A stretch of 64,000 bases of DNA from Notospermus geniculatus (Eukaryota > Nemertea > Pilidiophora > Heteronemertea > Lineidae). The position numbers and the translations under genes are program-made. The stretch is taken from positions 76,568 to 140,567 of the forward strand of contig NMRB01000724.1 in the NCBI GenBank assembly GCA_002633025.1. Direction: 5' to 3'. Below, one piece after another: positions 1 to 13,893 of this stretch. The stretch's first letter is position 1. Every line of letters begins with the position of its first letter. Below the pieces are notes generated by a model, which saw only the letters and a list, made by a program, of their open reading frames with translations, had not been told where the DNA came from and ran no database searches.

Positions 1-3000
1 CGGTGTCAGGATTTGTGACTACTAGTATTCTTTCATTTCCACGTCGGGTGTATGTTGTTTAATTTATCCATGCTGATGTTTACGACGATGTTTTGCGCCA
101 CGACTGCCGTATGATCCCAGCCTGACAACATGGACGACATGCTAACGAACATGACCAACATCCAACTCGGCTAGGCCTATATCCGCCATGTCCTCGGCCC
201 ATATCCCCCATTTCCCGATCGGCATTCTGTTTTTGGGTAGGCCCTAACGAAACTGTCATTCCTTTTGACATTTTGGCCACAAAAACCAACTGTCCGAGGA
301 CATGGCGGGATGGGGATGGTGTCCGAGAATAGGACCGCCGTCACTGAAAAATCTATTCTCGGACACTTTTGGAAGTCAAATTGCTCGAGGCAGAGTGGAT
401 TAAAATACATCAAATAAACAGTTTCCGGTTCAGTTTACGTCACTTTCATCAATAAAACCTTACATTCGTTCTTTCAATTCATGTGGTATTGCGGGTCAAA
501 ATTGGCCGTGCATGTCTCTTATAGGCCTACGCTAGTGTGACATGCGACGCGTGGCGGAGACTCCAGAGTCTGCATGCAGACTCAACTGACAACTCTAGTT
601 TAATTCTATTTCATGCGATGGAACATTCAGAACTTTTAAACCTTGATGCAGTGACAATGGCCAGATTTAGTGCCCTGACAACTTCATCCGAAACCAGATT
701 TCAACATGTCATCGGGCGAAATCTTCAATGCAGACGATGTGGCAATGAAATTGCAAAAGTGAAAATATTGTTTTTCTTGAAGAAACTTTGTAAAGTCTTC
801 TTTGTCCTTTAGGGATTTGAATTCAACGTGAGAAAACTTGTTAAAGTACACCTCTTTCTCAAATATCATCCAAATGTAAAACATAAATGATGTAACCTGA
901 AACAGCTTCTTACTGAATACGTTCTTTGGTTCTGTGCTGTGATATCTGTTGAAGGAACTAGATAAATCAGTGATTTCCACTCTTTGCAATGCAGCACTGA
1001 GACCAATCTCGTACTTAGAGTTCAATTAAACTCTGGAAATGCCTAGACCGGTACTACCTTTGCACAGTGCAAATGCATTGTTCAAGGCGGATGGATTTCT
1101 GACCGTTGCACAAGCATTGCGTAGGGCTTCGAAAGAGTTCAGTGTTTTAAATTATTAAGGAACAAAGTACGAATACCCAACGGAATGTTAAAATAGTTGT
1201 ATATTTACAAATACTACTGGAACAAATTTTTATTTTTGGTATGATTACATGTACTTTATCAAAATAAGAATCTTGTGCTCTGTTTAGCCGTTTTCAGAAG
1301 TCTTAGCCGAGGAACGATGGTGGCGACCTCTTCAGATTGCACTGAGACAAGGCACCACTGGTACTTCATGAGTTGAACGTCTTTCTGATCATTCACACTA
1401 AAGCTCTGAGGACATGGCTTCTTCCTCAACCAAAATAAATAAATGTAGACTCAGCAATGATATAATTCATCTAGTTTTGTGTATGTCCTGTACAATGTTT
1501 ACATGGTTTTCAGTCTGAATTCTTTACTTCCAATCTAAATGTCAAAATACGAAAGAATGTAAAGCTGACTTTGAGAATGTCATTGCTCTCATATTCTGTG
1601 GATGTTGTTTCAATATCCATATCTATCTGTGAACTCTTAATAATAAAGCAACAGAATCCATCATTCCTTCCTCAGGGATCACTTGCATTGTCATGCTATC
1701 TTCATTTGTAGCACCTCTCCTGATACGATTGGAGCATGACAGGGGTCACTCCACCAGGAACATCAAAGTCGCTTGACCTTGACATCTTATGACACCGTAT
1801 GACATGCTCATATTCAAGTCTCTTTGATGACTTTACATTGACACTGGACAAAGCTGACCCGAAACATATATTCAGACTTGGATGCCCCAGTTCGCCTTAG
1901 GGAAACTTCGAAAGCATCCTGATTCTACAAAGCTTAAAGGAAATTGTCTTGGGGCATCCTGATTCGCTACTAAGCTTGGAAGGAATCGTCAGGGGGGTTG
2001 ACAGGGTAGGAATTGTCCTGCTACTCTACACATTGCTGTGTTTGTTAAACCTTGGTCTGAAAGTCCATAGTTCTCTGCCTGAGCTCACTTTGGGACTACT
2101 TCTTGGCGTATTTAGGATGATAATCAACATGGGGATTTTGCCATAAGTAATTAACTTGCACGCTGTGGACAGATGGCACACTTTGTGCATGAGTGAAGGT
2201 AAACACTGCAGTGTCGCCTAGGCAAGTTGCAGGTTGATTTGCTGAGATGCATTTTGGTTCCAAAAAGAAACAAGGTTTTGTATTAGGTGCAAGTACCGGT
2301 TTTGTCCGTCACTTCCCGAAATTCTTGTAAAATTGTGCAGTCACATTATCCAGGAATAATTTGCCTACCACTTAAAGGTCTTGTTTTTCAGATGGAAGAT
2401 GTGTAGAAAAATGCCCATTATCTGTCATTATCTTGTCAATGCACCTGTCGAAACAATTGGCTGACCATGAAAAACTGCTACATTTCGTGTCAAAGAATAA
2501 AGGAAAAACTAGAAAATTATTCCAAATCTGCGTAGAGTGCTCTCTCTCTATATAATCATTTCATGGCAAATTTACAATAGTTTACAAAAAGATGATTGCA
2601 TGTGATCACAAAATGCTTCAGTGATGTAGAAACTTTGCCTTTCATCTGCTGCTAGTAACTGGCATCCAACAAGCCGTGAACACATTTTCGAACAGTGTTT
2701 ATTTCATGATTTTATCACATCAAGATATCCGGTTTCCACGCATATTACTTCTGCATATAAGATCATTCAACAAACAGAAAGTAAGAAATTTGAGTCGAGA
2801 GTAATAACCATCGAGAAATATCATTTTGAGCGAGTCACTCATCTTGGAAGCAGAACTCTTGTTTCGTAATATCTCTCTATCACAACACTTAAATTGTTAT
2901 TCAGGCCTGAAATTGGATCTCTTATACAATGTCATTTTGTTGATGTAAACGAGCTTTATTGATTCTTGCTCGTTATTTAAGCCAACTGAATAAGAGTACA

Positions 3001-4059
3001 ACTTGTTTACTCAAATATTATCTTTCAAGTCTTGCGTTTCCTGTAAAGGAAATTGCGTACAAATGCCTCTCCTTGTCCTACCATCTTTAGATATGATTAC
3101 CAATTCTTTTTTACATAATATTACGAAAATTGATACATCAGCAGGCACAAGGATTACTCTAAGGATGGCAGACAAGTTCCTGTAAAGAAAAACCAATACT
3201 ACATTGACGCTGCAGTGAGATTTCTCTTATCAGATTTTAGTACGGTGTTATTGCCTTTGAGATCAGTGAAGGATGGTGTAGTGTCATTACCATACGTTTT
3301 GAAATCGCAACTGATGTGAACTTATTCATGTCAAGCTAAAGCCTCCAATCGCACTTATGGTGAATTTCATGGTTGTCAGAGTTCAAGTAACATTCAATCG
3401 GAAAGGTTCCAGTGGAGAATTGCCTAATGTCAATAAAAGGCACAACACCAGATAGGATTCTTTTAAAGTTTTTACACATTGAAGAAAACTGAGTCAAAAG
3501 GGGAGAGAGCTACCAGTCCAAGTCTAAAGCAGTGGTTACACTACATAAATCCCTGTGCTTACCACAGGGATTTTGCAGTTACACCTATAAATCACCGAGT
3601 CTAAATAGACCCATGTCTGAAATCCCCATGCTTAGCCCCATCAAGCTCGAAGGGGCTACGCTGGGGCTATTTTAGACATGAGTATTTTATTTAACCACAA
3701 AATCCCCGTGGCTACCTGTAGTTCTGGGCACCCCGACAGACGGCGATGCAAATCGATGAGTCGTGTGCATGCGTATAAGTTATTTCACACCTCCAGTAGC
3801 CACTTGATTACGGAGAGTTGCCTACATGCAGTGCCCCTATTGCCGGGTTACGGAACTACCAATCGTATTTTATGAAGCGTAACCACTCGCCGTGTCAACG
3901 CTGCGTTTTTCTGGTTCAGAAAAACCTGTGTCTCAAAAAGCATGGGGATTTTAGATAGGTATAACCAGGGCTCAACATTCTGTCACGTTTATCCCCAAGT
4001 GAATATGATGTTCAGGTCGGTTGTTGCTCAATAAATTCTTGTAATTTCTATACTCGCAG
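1..4059 (+). other. Upstream intron of the neurexin gene (partial)
   Basis: Non-coding DNA that ends at the splice acceptor before 4060. From 1 to about 3529 I see no gene, RNA or well-defined repeat: the open frames are short, overlap on both strands and match nothing I recognise. No exon for the first half of LNS2 was found here. The last 500 bases hold the candidate foldback element at 3530-3970, which ends about 90 bases before the exon. Confidence 0.7.
3530..3970. repeat. Candidate MITE with imperfect terminal inverted repeats
   Basis: The left end, AGTGGTTACACTACATAAAT, is imperfectly complementary to the right end, which reads TAGATAGGTATAACCAGGG on the + strand. The inner parts repeat near-complementary AATCCCxGTGCTT-type words several times. 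I see no clear target-site duplication, so the borders are approximate. It lies just upstream of the neurexin exon at 4060. Confidence 0.45.
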
Positions 4060-4223
4060 GTGATGGCGGCGATTACATCAACATTGCTTTAAAAGATGGC
4101 GGAGTGCTGCTGACAACAAATTTAGGATCTGGTCCTTTCACTACCTCAGTAATGCCAGAAAGATTACATCGTTTTGACGACAACCAATGGCACAAACTTG
4201 TGGTCAGACGGGAATCACGAGAG
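4060..4223 (+). CDS. NRXN: Neurexin exon, central part of LNS (laminin-G) domain 2
   Basis: This internal exon encodes 54 complete codons of a laminin-G/LNS fold, beginning DGGDYINIALKDGGV and ending LVVRRESRE. The acceptor is a pyrimidine-rich stretch ending in CAG at 4057-4059; the donor is GAG/GTGGGT at 4223/4224. The exon starts with the last two bases of a codon (phase 1 upstream intron) and ends on a codon boundary. Typical LNS landmarks are visible: the DYxNxALK strand, the NLGSG turn, and the DDNQWH motif before the next strand. The best family match I know is alpha-neurexin LNS2. Neurexins are presynaptic membrane receptors that bind neuroligins, LRRTMs and other partners across the synapse. 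The exon for the first half of LNS2 is not visible upstream, so it should lie before position 1. The exon is too short to stand out as an open reading frame; it was recognised from motif and splice sites. Confidence 0.92.
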
Positions 4224-6993
4224 GTGGGTATCATCGGTCAGCATCTCTGAAAAATGAATTAAAGTCATACAGTAATGCAATAACAAATAACCTTGGAGCC
4301 TATCTTTTTTTATCTTAATTAGTTTCTTACTGCAGTCATAGGCATAGATGAGAGTGCCATTTCAAAATATTCCCGGAAATTAGTCATGACCCCAGAAGTC
4401 AAAGTCCCAAATCTGCCATTCGATCCACTGTCTTGGAACAGGCCGTGATATGCGATGACAATCACGATATTCACTGGTCAATTCGTCCCTCCGACGGCCA
4501 CCGCCATCTTGGCGCCATCGCTGTCATCAAATCCTAGCGGTAGATCATGGAACTAATATAGGATTGTTGGTGGTTGGATGTAAAACCGGCACCCGGAACA
4601 GCACAGGTGCCGGAATGAAATCGAAAAGCCAAATTTTTTGGGCAGCGCCCGTTCCCGGAAATCCGGTAATTCCCGGAAAACTCTCATCTATGCATAGTCC
4701 CTCCTGTAGTAGGCCTCTATTCAATAGATCCCACACTAGGATAAGTGATACAAATGAATCTGAATCTCCCTATTGATTATCACCACATGTTTCTTTCCAC
4801 TTGAAGGGTAAGTGGATGAGACCTGTGATTGAAATCGTGTTTGACATCTGAATTACATGCAAGTTTTTGCCCAGAATTGTCACCATTTCCGAGATCTACA
4901 GTTGCATAGAGAGCACGCAGAGCAACTGCAGATTGCGTCTGAATGGCAGCCGTAGAAATAGTCCCCTTTTGGTTGTATTAGATGGAAAGATTATACAAGA
5001 TTGAAGTCTCGGCTTGCATTTTAATGTCTTCTTATCTTTTTCTAATAAGACTTGCCTCTGAGTAATAGCAATAAAGTGGGTGGAACATGCCGTGGTGTGC
5101 CTGGCTTATCGATTTTAAAATGCACTGGAGGGGATCCCTTGGGATTAGATGCTATTCTTTGGAGGTTTATGGATTAGGCAGGTCAATGTATATAGAATAA
5201 TATATGTTTGAGATGGGTCAATGAGAGACTGGAATGATGGTCAAAAATCCACCTTTGTTATCCGTCCTTCTATAAATATGATTACATTTGTGTTAAAGAC
5301 TTCGTGTTTGTCTTAGTGGGATGCAATTTACGGGTGTTTAACGTGGATGGATTATGGTGGTGATTAGAAGTGTGCTTGGCATTCAAATTACGGAACCTTG
5401 TACCTAGGGGTAGTCAAATCTGAGCAGAATGTTTTTCCATGGGGAGATTGACAATCTTATCCTTGGAATGAGGCTGCGTCTCTTGTGCATGTCATGTTTG
5501 GCCCCTACATGCTTTGATTTGACATATCTGAGTTTAGTGTGGCGTGTAATTCCCATTAACATCATTATCTGGAAATCATGTGGTGAAGGGTTAAGAAAAG
5601 TGTGCATTTGGCTGACCATCATTTATGCCGTAAAATCTTCGACTTTGCTTTATTTTGGTTAATATGTATGATGCCAGCATCCAAATCAATCATTTCATAT
5701 CACACATTTTTTTGCATGTAGGCTACACATGTACTAGTGCTCTTGCTCATGCGATCACCCTTTCTGATTTTTAAGTCTGATTTCATCACTATCATTATTA
5801 TAGCTGACGAGACTTCACGGGTTCTTGGATGTAAGTAATGCCAAGACTTAGGTATAGTCCTGTGTACCCACAATTGCTTTAACAGTTAGTTGAGAATAAG
5901 TTGTCTTTAAAACTGGTCATCACCTTGTGATTGGTTATTGCTGGCTTGTCAATTTCAGTTCATTCATCATCTAGATCAGTGTTTTGAATATTTTTACAAG
6001 ATCGTTATGAGTGTTCACATGTACGCTGAGTAACATTATTCCTGCTTACATGTGCAAAATTTGTGCCCCACTTTAAGTTTTACGTATTGAACATGATTAG
6101 TTTGATTGATAACTTATTCTGAATAGACTGGAGTTATTTCAGTGAATAAATTCATGCACTTGTTTCATCACTTTTGTGAAGGGATTGACCATTTAGCAGA
6201 AATGTTTCAATCTTCTTTCAACTGGGTTTACTTTGCAAGAGAAATTGAACTTTTAAAAGCTTATCAATTCTCAGGTCCCTAATAGCATCATTTTGATGTT
6301 GAGGAAGCCTGTTGGTGAACTCTCTCCTTCGATGTTTGGTGCTAGGTTATGCACCTTGTCAAGGTCATTATCTACAAGGGGCCTTTTTAATGCCAAGTTT
6401 TGGGTATTGATTACCGAAATAAGGTTGCCAATCAACATTTTCTGCTAAAAGGTTTCATATTTTCGATTGTATATTATTTTTGTGGTGTGTACCTTTGCCC
6501 TGCATACAGTAATCACACACAACAGTGACGCAAGCTTTTCGTTTTCCAATAAAGATTTTCGCATGTCAAATGTGTTTTAATTTGCATGATGTAGGCATAC
6601 AGTAAATATGTTGTATTCCAGGTTATACTAATTTTCCTTCCTTACTACAAATGTACTAATATCATTTTGTGTTTTGTGATAGGTATAAGTATTGGTGTTG
6701 GAGTTTCAAAGTCCTTTGTATGTTGTAAACCCCAGAACCTCTGTTGTCCAAGTATGTTGTGAGTTGTAAAATTGTGGTATATGCTGTTATATTTTTGTAG
6801 TTCAGGTGACCAAGGTACCATTTCATCTTTAATTGTTTAGACGCAGATGGATATTTGTTCCATACTTCAGATATGAAAGCTCTGTTGTGCAATTCCCCTT
6901 ACCATTATACAGTATAATAATTTTCATTGAACAACAACTTTGAAAATTTCTTCCAGAATTTTCTGCAGTTGCTCGCCAAGGAGAGTTGGGATA

Positions 6994-7145
6994 AAGGCGG
7001 TGACAGACTAGTGCGTACGCGGCGCGGAGCGACGCGTTTTCTTTTGTGTTTTTGCGCTCCACAGCACATGGTGCTCAGTGGTGCCTGAAAACACAAAAGA
7101 AAATGCTTAGCTCCGCGCGGTGTCGTGCTAGTCTGTCACCGGCTT
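6994..7145. mobile_element. Short foldback MITE with TA target duplication
   Basis: Ends AAGGCGGTGACAGACTAG and, reverse complemented on the right, AAGCCGGTGACAGACTAG. The two halves pair over most of the element, including GCGCGGAGC and the TTTTCTTTTGTGTTTT tract. TA flanks both ends (6992-6993 and 7146-7147). It is 152 bp and non-coding; the open frames crossing it are by-products of the palindrome. Confidence 0.75.
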
Positions 7146-7818
7146 TAGTGTTGGAGTCAGTCTGAAAAACGATACAACTCCTATTAAATAAAGTATAAAA
7201 TGCCCATGTTCATTTCGTATTCTACATGTATAAGTGTCTAATTCATAAAAGGTGTTTATGTTATATTGAGTCAAGGCCAGTGTTGATTGTTATGCAGCTG
7301 TTCATCCCTGTTTCACAGTCTGTGTTTAAATGATGTTTAACCCTAAACTGCCTTTATAAATTCGGCCCTAAATCTTTGATTAATCGTACAAAACAGCTCA
7401 GTGACACTGGTTGTTCATGAGTTAGATTTGCTCCTAAAGGTTACACAGCTAGAGAAATCAATATTGTCTGGGGTTACGTCTCATGTGTATGTAAAGCTCT
7501 TTGCTTCATTTGCCACAAGTAATTGAGTTATAAAAAAGGGGAGCAGTGTGGTGTTCAGATGTTAGAGGACTAACACATCATTCTTTCCTTTACAATTACA
7601 TGTTCACTACTAAATTTTTTGGGATGTTGGTGAAATTAGGTTTTTCCACAGTTCGCCATGAAATCTTTGAATGGTATTCTATTTGAAATCTTGAGAGAAG
7701 TCTTCCAAGAACATGCATGCTCATGAATTTCACAGTATTATTCACAAGTTAAGATACTAGCTCCCATTGTGGAGCTTCACAGAAAGAAACTTCCTTGAAG
7801 AATAGACTCTATCACTCC

Positions 7819-8021
7819 AAAAGAGCGCAGCACCTGAGGGGACAGCGTCATGACGTCCCACACGTCATTTCTGAACGCATGACGTGACTCAAAAAAAATC
7901 CCGTTGTTTCAGCGATCATGACGTCGTGAAACAATCTGATTTTTTTTCGTCTCGCCTCAAAACATCATGAATGACGTGCGGGACGTCTTGGACGCTGTCC
8001 CGTCAGGTGCTGCACTCTTTT
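7819..8021. mobile_element. MITE with about 60-bp terminal inverted repeats
   Basis: The left end, AAAAGAGCGCAGCACCTGAG, matches the reverse complement of the right end, AAAAGAGTGCAGCACCTGAC, and pairing continues through GGGACAGCGTC and GACGTCCCxCACGTCAT. It is about 203 bp and rich in TGACGTCA-type words. The class is not clear because no target duplication is evident. Confidence 0.72.
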
Positions 8022-10789
8022 AGAGGAATATCCTGTATTGGCAAGGATAAGGTACCGTATGCATAGAACTTTACAGTTTTACATTGGTAAATTGTAAGAC
8101 ATCACGCTCCTGCCACACTTCATGTAAAACATTGGAAGTAAGAGAATAAGAAAACCATAAGATTGTGCAAACAAATTAAATGCCCAAATGTCAGCTTCCA
8201 TGATGGTACACATCCTATGAGCAGTTGGGTCTGCAACAACAAGAAAACCATGAACAAATTTCCAGGGCAATCATAATGATCTTAACCAACCATCCAACTA
8301 TAAGCCGCAGACATGTCCACACCTGGCATGTTCCCATGGTCTAGCTGGCATTGCTGATTATGTTCTTTGAAGACACATATTCATAAGCGATTGATCTCGG
8401 CTCTTTTTGTGAGCGTAAGATGGATTAGTTACAGCTATCTGTAATATGTTTTAGAAAAAAATGTCCTCGGAATAAGAAATGCAGGTCCAAATTGTTTACA
8501 TCCCGATTAACCAAGTGTCCCTCTACCTGCCAGTTGGAAAATGTGTTGTTGTTCTGCTGAACATGATTACCTCATGCTGTTGTATGTGGAAAAAGATGAC
8601 AACAAAGTAACCCAGTTTCAGTCCTACAAGAGTTCTAACTTGGTGCTTAACCTGTCTCCCGGGGGCCCACCCCCCATTATGGTATGGTTCGATCACGCTG
8701 AAGTTGGTGAGCAGGGCCTGAAATATTGGTATGATCGGAAAGGGGATGTTTTGCCAGGTTTCTAGCAATGTTATGTAAAGGAAAAAATGATAAGAACACG
8801 CAAAAAAATGGAATAGTGAAACAGTCTGGAAAGCATTTAGGAATTTGCCTAATTATAAAATTGTGTATAGCCCATGCAAAAAAAATATACAGTATGATGT
8901 TTCTCAAGGCAAGCAGTCTGATGATATTTGTTTATTAGCTCATAAAAAACATTATCAAAAAAAAATTAGTATCATCAGTCATGTGCAGTCCCTGCTCCAT
9001 TCCAAAAAAACTAAAGAATGAATTCAGGAAATGAATTTGCATGGAATAATATGCGCTTCATATAACCCCTGCAGCCGTGTGTTTATAAAGCCATAAATAA
9101 AATGTGATGTTCTGGTCCATTATCTTCTAATTTATACTGTCTACATACCAGAATATTACATGAAATTGCCTGTGTTTATTGTATTATTTCCTCCTCTGAG
9201 CTTCTTTCATTTTGCCCAAGAGAGTCCAATTGCTCTGTTGCTGATGAAACAATATTCAGAAGGATATTACTGAGACCTTTGTGTGAAATTAAGTTTTTGC
9301 TGTGGATTAACTTGGTGGAGCAACTGTTTATCTTTGGATTATGACTACCCCGCAGTATTCTACTGTAAGTAGAGTCTAAGAATCGATACTGTAATGAGTT
9401 TTGATATCAAACTACATGGGAGATGACTAACAGCCACCTGGAAGAGTGTTAGAAGTGGACTGAAAGATACATGTATTTCATGGGGAACTCTCAGTGTGGC
9501 TTACAAAAGTTTAGATGAACGGTTTGAACTTGCAGATGTACTGCAGCTTTTGTGAAAGGGCAAATGAACTAGGTATAGACCACCCCAAGCTGGGCTTGAG
9601 GTAGTCACACTCGAGAACAACAATGGGAAAATATCTTGCAGACCAAATGATGAAAAGATAGTTTCAGCATGAAATATTGGCAAAGTCATTATTACTTACT
9701 CCGGGTAAGATAAAAATTATGCTTTCCTCAATGCTTTTGTATTGAAAGGGCCTCATGGCTGGGAAATTCAATATACACAAATAGGAGCTGTCAGTGAGTT
9801 GACCAATAGGTGTCACTACGGCCCAATTCAATGCATAGCGGACCCATTCATTCTTGATCGAGCACCAATCACGTGGATTTTCCTGTTGGTCTGCTAGAAC
9901 TTTGCTGCCATCTTTTGGCAATTCGGGCAGCTGACTGCTCCTATTATACCTCTATCATGTGCAAAACAGCAGATTCAGCTGAAGGTGCTCAACAGATGTG
10001 CAGATGTACTTTCGACTGCTGATTTTATACCTTGGCCGACATAACCAAGTCTTACACCTGAAAAAAAATCTCATAAATGGCTGGCATACGTCTTGCCATC
10101 ATCTTTGAATTGCCTGCAATCACGAGCTTGTCACATTTCCATGGTTTCGTTTCTAATCCAACACTGACAATACAGAACTAACTCCTGTCGTCGCTTGTAT
10201 GTCTTCATCATATCATGATGTGATGCTTATGATGGCATGATACAAGTATTAATATGAGGTGTGATGTAAGTGTTTCAACATAGAATGTTCACATGATTCT
10301 GCTTCTGAATTCATTACATGAATTTTATTTTTCCCCTAATTTTACAGGGTATTTCAGAAAAATATGCCCCCACAACAATAGCTTGTGCACTGTTTATACT
10401 GTTCCTGTTCACAACTATTTTTGAAACAACAGCACGTAGCTTAGGTCTTTCCAAACTCGGGAGCTTCAGATTCAACAGCTCTAAGGCCTGTAACTCTAAA
10501 TTTACTGTCTCCCTTAAAGCGAACTGGTGTGTCTGAAAAGAGAATCAAATGCCGCCATCTTGAATCTATTATTTTAGTCACATCGGGAATATTCTGCCTA
10601 CCAAGAGCAAATTTGCACAACTGCTGTGGCTTGCTGCCTTTAAATAGCATTTAGAATGCTGTCAACTGCAAATCTAGGCTAACCTACGGATGTAATCTGC
10701 TAAAACACGAAATTTGTGATGTTGTAATTGTGAATTTCGTGAGTTGTTCTTTTTTGTTATTTTTTACTGTCACGAGTAAATTCCCTTAA

Positions 10790-10991
10790 AGGAGCACGGT
10801 ATTGGATCTCAAATGCATTATTTGACTGCCGACGTAGAAGGAGCCACCTAGCGGCAGTAAAAACTACAAAAATGCATTACAAAATGTAAGTAGTAAATCG
10901 GGTCAATTCACCGACAACGTAGTTAGTCTCTGGGTTGGAGAGTGGTGCAGTGGCGCCGGCTGTCGAGAAAAAGTGGCAATATCGTGGTCCT
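10790..10991. mobile_element. piggyBac-like MITE flanked by TTAA
   Basis: TTAA lies at 10786-10789 and 10992-10995. The ends AGGAGCACGGTATTG and, reverse complemented on the right, AGGACCACGATATTG form imperfect inverted repeats. The length is 202 bp with no coding capacity. TTAA target duplication is characteristic of the piggyBac superfamily; assignment rests on this and not on a transposase. Confidence 0.65.
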
Positions 10992-12216
10992 TTAATAACT
11001 TACCAGTGTTAAGGGGAAGAAATATCAACCTAAGTTGCTTGTGGTACAGATTCTCACGTGCATTTATTGGGCAATTCTTAATCATGTTATTTTGCTCAAC
11101 CTCTGAAACAATAAAATGAAGCAAATAAAAGCGACTATTTTTCCCCATGTACCTACAAATCATCACCGAATACTTGTGGTACACCTTCAATAATGTATGA
11201 ATGGCTTCATGAATCATAGTTTGTTTTGCTGAGAGCACTCATTGTTTCGACAAGATTCCTGCTTTTACATCAAGCCACTTCACCATCGGGGCATAATGCA
11301 AGACAATTCCTGTGCGTTGCCTCTAAAAAGCACAAGCCTGTTTCCTTCCTTCCATTGCCGTCACGGTAAAAGCAATTCAATGGCTATTTCTTCCTTCCCC
11401 ATTTGCTAAAAACACCAATATCACATCCTATATCTAATACCGGTGAAAGTCGCCCTAATTGCTCAAAGGAAGTGCCATATTGCCAGTTCTCGCAAAGAGA
11501 TTGCTTACCAAGCTTGTGGTACTGCACTTAAGTCGATGAGAAAAAAGAGTGCCATCTTTGTGCATTAGATGATAACCTGCATCACTTTTGGCCTCAGTGA
11601 CAATAAGGTCAACGACGATCTTCCCTGTGCTTGTTGTGAGGATTTTTGGATGTTCCTGCAGGAAAGTCTTCTGTGCACAATGACTTCTTAAGGTTATTGG
11701 TTGCATCCAGCACAAGCACTTTCAAAGGTTTGTCATCTGCTCCTTTATACTCTTTGTTCCTGACTTAAGTGGGAACATCCTTGGCAAGGAAGACGACATA
11801 TCTTCCCCTGCATCATCTGATACCAACAAACTGGGGAAAATATCGATGATCCCCTGAGAGAATGTGTTCTAGATTGACATAAGAATGTCAGGCTTTCGTA
11901 TAAAAATGCATACAGTTGCTTCAATTGGACAAAGACTGCGCTTCCTGAATTCCCACTCGAACACAGCAAGGGAACTGTGGTTGTCAGATGCACTGTCTTT
12001 CACTCAGGAAACAGGTGACAACTGAGACATCTTGGATGTTAAAGATAGCCAGACAGGAAGTTTTGTCTACAATGCGTGGTACAATACTGTCAACTGGCTT
12101 ACACTTGACACAGCAGTCTCTCTGGATTGATTAAGGAATTTACCCATTGTTGTATATTTGTAATGCATAAACTGCATGACATTTATACACGAAATGCACC
12201 GGGCCTACCAATTTTG

Positions 12217-12585
12217 TGAACTCCCTCATGCAGTTACCATGGCCCCTTCGGTTCACCCGCTCTCCACAACTGCTTCATTTCGTAAAATTCGCCGTGTTTG
12301 GTCAACAGATGTTGCTGAGACAGTCGACAAATGAGAGCACGGAGCAACCCGTAACCAAGCTGGCCTGAGACAATTTTTCATTGGCTGAGCAGATCACGTG
12401 ATCTAGTAGCCATGGTAGCACAAGAACATCTGTTGCCAATAGGCCGCAAGAGTTCTGAAAGCAGCCTGCTGATAGGCTATAAAACTCGCGCCAGACCTTG
12501 ATGCCATCTGTTGACCAAATGTGGCGACTTCCACGAAGTGAAGCAGTTAACCGAAGGGCGCGCCCACAACTGCGTAGGTAGTTTA
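12217..12585 (-). mobile_element. Mutator-like MITE, copy 1 of a two-copy family
   Basis: The terminal repeats TGAACTCCCTCATGCAGTT and, reverse complemented on the right, TAAACTACCTACGCAGTTGT bound a 369-bp element. The flanking 9-mers CCAATTTTG (12208-12216) and CCAATTTCG (12586-12594) are a target duplication with one mismatch. The interior is homologous, in the opposite orientation, to the element at 56767-57091: both contain TTGGTCAACAGATG, GCCATCTGTTGACC-like and CACAACTGC words. The 95-residue open frame on the minus strand lies inside the element and has a similar counterpart in the other copy only because the DNA is related. Confidence 0.82.
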
Positions 12586-13893
12586 CCAATTTCGAAGCTC
12601 ACTGGCGAAAGTGCAGATGTAGATGTAGATGTTTTATGGTACATCATAATGATTCACTGAGCTTAGCAACTGACATTTTTAGAGGCATCATAATGATGGC
12701 CACGATATTGAAGGTAGCAATAAGCTGCATGTCAAAATGTTCAGCTGTCTTGTTTACAAAAAAGATTTTGGAGGCAGAAACGTGTCATATTGGATTTCGA
12801 AGGACAAGTCAGGTTTCTTGGATCAGCTGTGTGTCTCGTGCATTCAGTTGTTTGTGTTGGTGGGAAAGGATCCGGATTTCGATTTTGATAAACAGTTTTG
12901 GTTAATGATCGTAAGCGAAGTGCCTCGGAAGGTGTCAGAAATAAGGACTATAATTTCTCATTGTAAGATAGTAAAACCAATCTTTGGAGACATCTCATAT
13001 CTGTTTCGAAAGCTGATACTCTTCATGGCAGACTTCTCTTCTTTTTGAGGCACTTCTTCGGATAGGTCTGACTGCTCTCCAATCTGTCATGCTCAATTGC
13101 ATCACCTTTTTTGTTCATCGAGCCACTTCTTTGATAGGTCTGACTGTACGTGTCCAATATTACGACATGCTCAACATAGCCATCGGATCTTTTTGTGGCG
13201 CCATCGGTTCTGCCAGTGGAAAATCACATTATCCAGCATCAATGGAGTACTTGATGTCCAACACAATGCGATCTGATCTCTTCCCTGTGAAAAATTCAGC
13301 ACAATTTGAATTCCTTCCCAAGTGACCATCCTAATCCATGTTGGTGGAGATAAAGATTCCTTGGATTCTCTTATGTGGCAATGGTGCAGTAAATCTGATG
13401 ATCGGGCATGAGTGGTGTAGACTGTCCCGTGACATTTTGGAACAAAAACCAGAAAAATTCCAATATCGTCATGACCACTCAACTATTGTCCAGAATAATT
13501 TGCCACCATTTACATTTCTCTTCTGAGTCATTGCATGTTTCTTAAATGCAGCACATCCTTTGGACAAATAGCCATTAGATTGCATTTTGTTGCAAAAGAA
13601 GGCGCATGACCCCAGCATTGGCTGTGACCAGCCATTTTTCCATTGCCTTTGTGCCATATTGGTTAATCAAATTCCCTATTGACTTCAGATGGTGATCTTC
13701 CTTTTAGCATATGAGAGTGCATTCAAGTGTCTCATATTATGGAGAATGATTTTGGGGTCTCCGGGAGGAGCCAAGTTCGTGAGGGTAGATGTTATTATGT
13801 TACTTCTGTCAACCCTTTGATTCCTCAGGTTTTTTCTGTCCATTAGCACACTTTTCTAACAGGGACAGATAAAAAAAAATTCCATTTTAGTTA

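Noticed and set aside
4224-4250. Read-through after the exon (VGIIGQHL then stop) that looks slightly like a splice-site-2 insert
   Set aside because: No in-phase alternative donor follows before the stop; the candidate GT sites at 4228 and 4237 would shift the frame.
8541-8765. Possible small exon with SPGGPPPIMVWFDHAEV
   Set aside because: It has no family match, no convincing acceptor and donor pair, and an overlapping frame on the other strand.
12302-12589. Protein-like similarity (LATDVLVLPW) between frames at 12302-12589 and 56727-56978
   Set aside because: Both frames lie mostly inside two copies of the same MITE; the similarity is at the DNA level and neither element encodes a transposase.
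11455-13657. Possible decayed transposase in several short frames on both strands
   Set aside because: I looked for DDE, zinc-knuckle or reverse transcriptase motifs and found none; the frames overlap on opposite strands and do not join.
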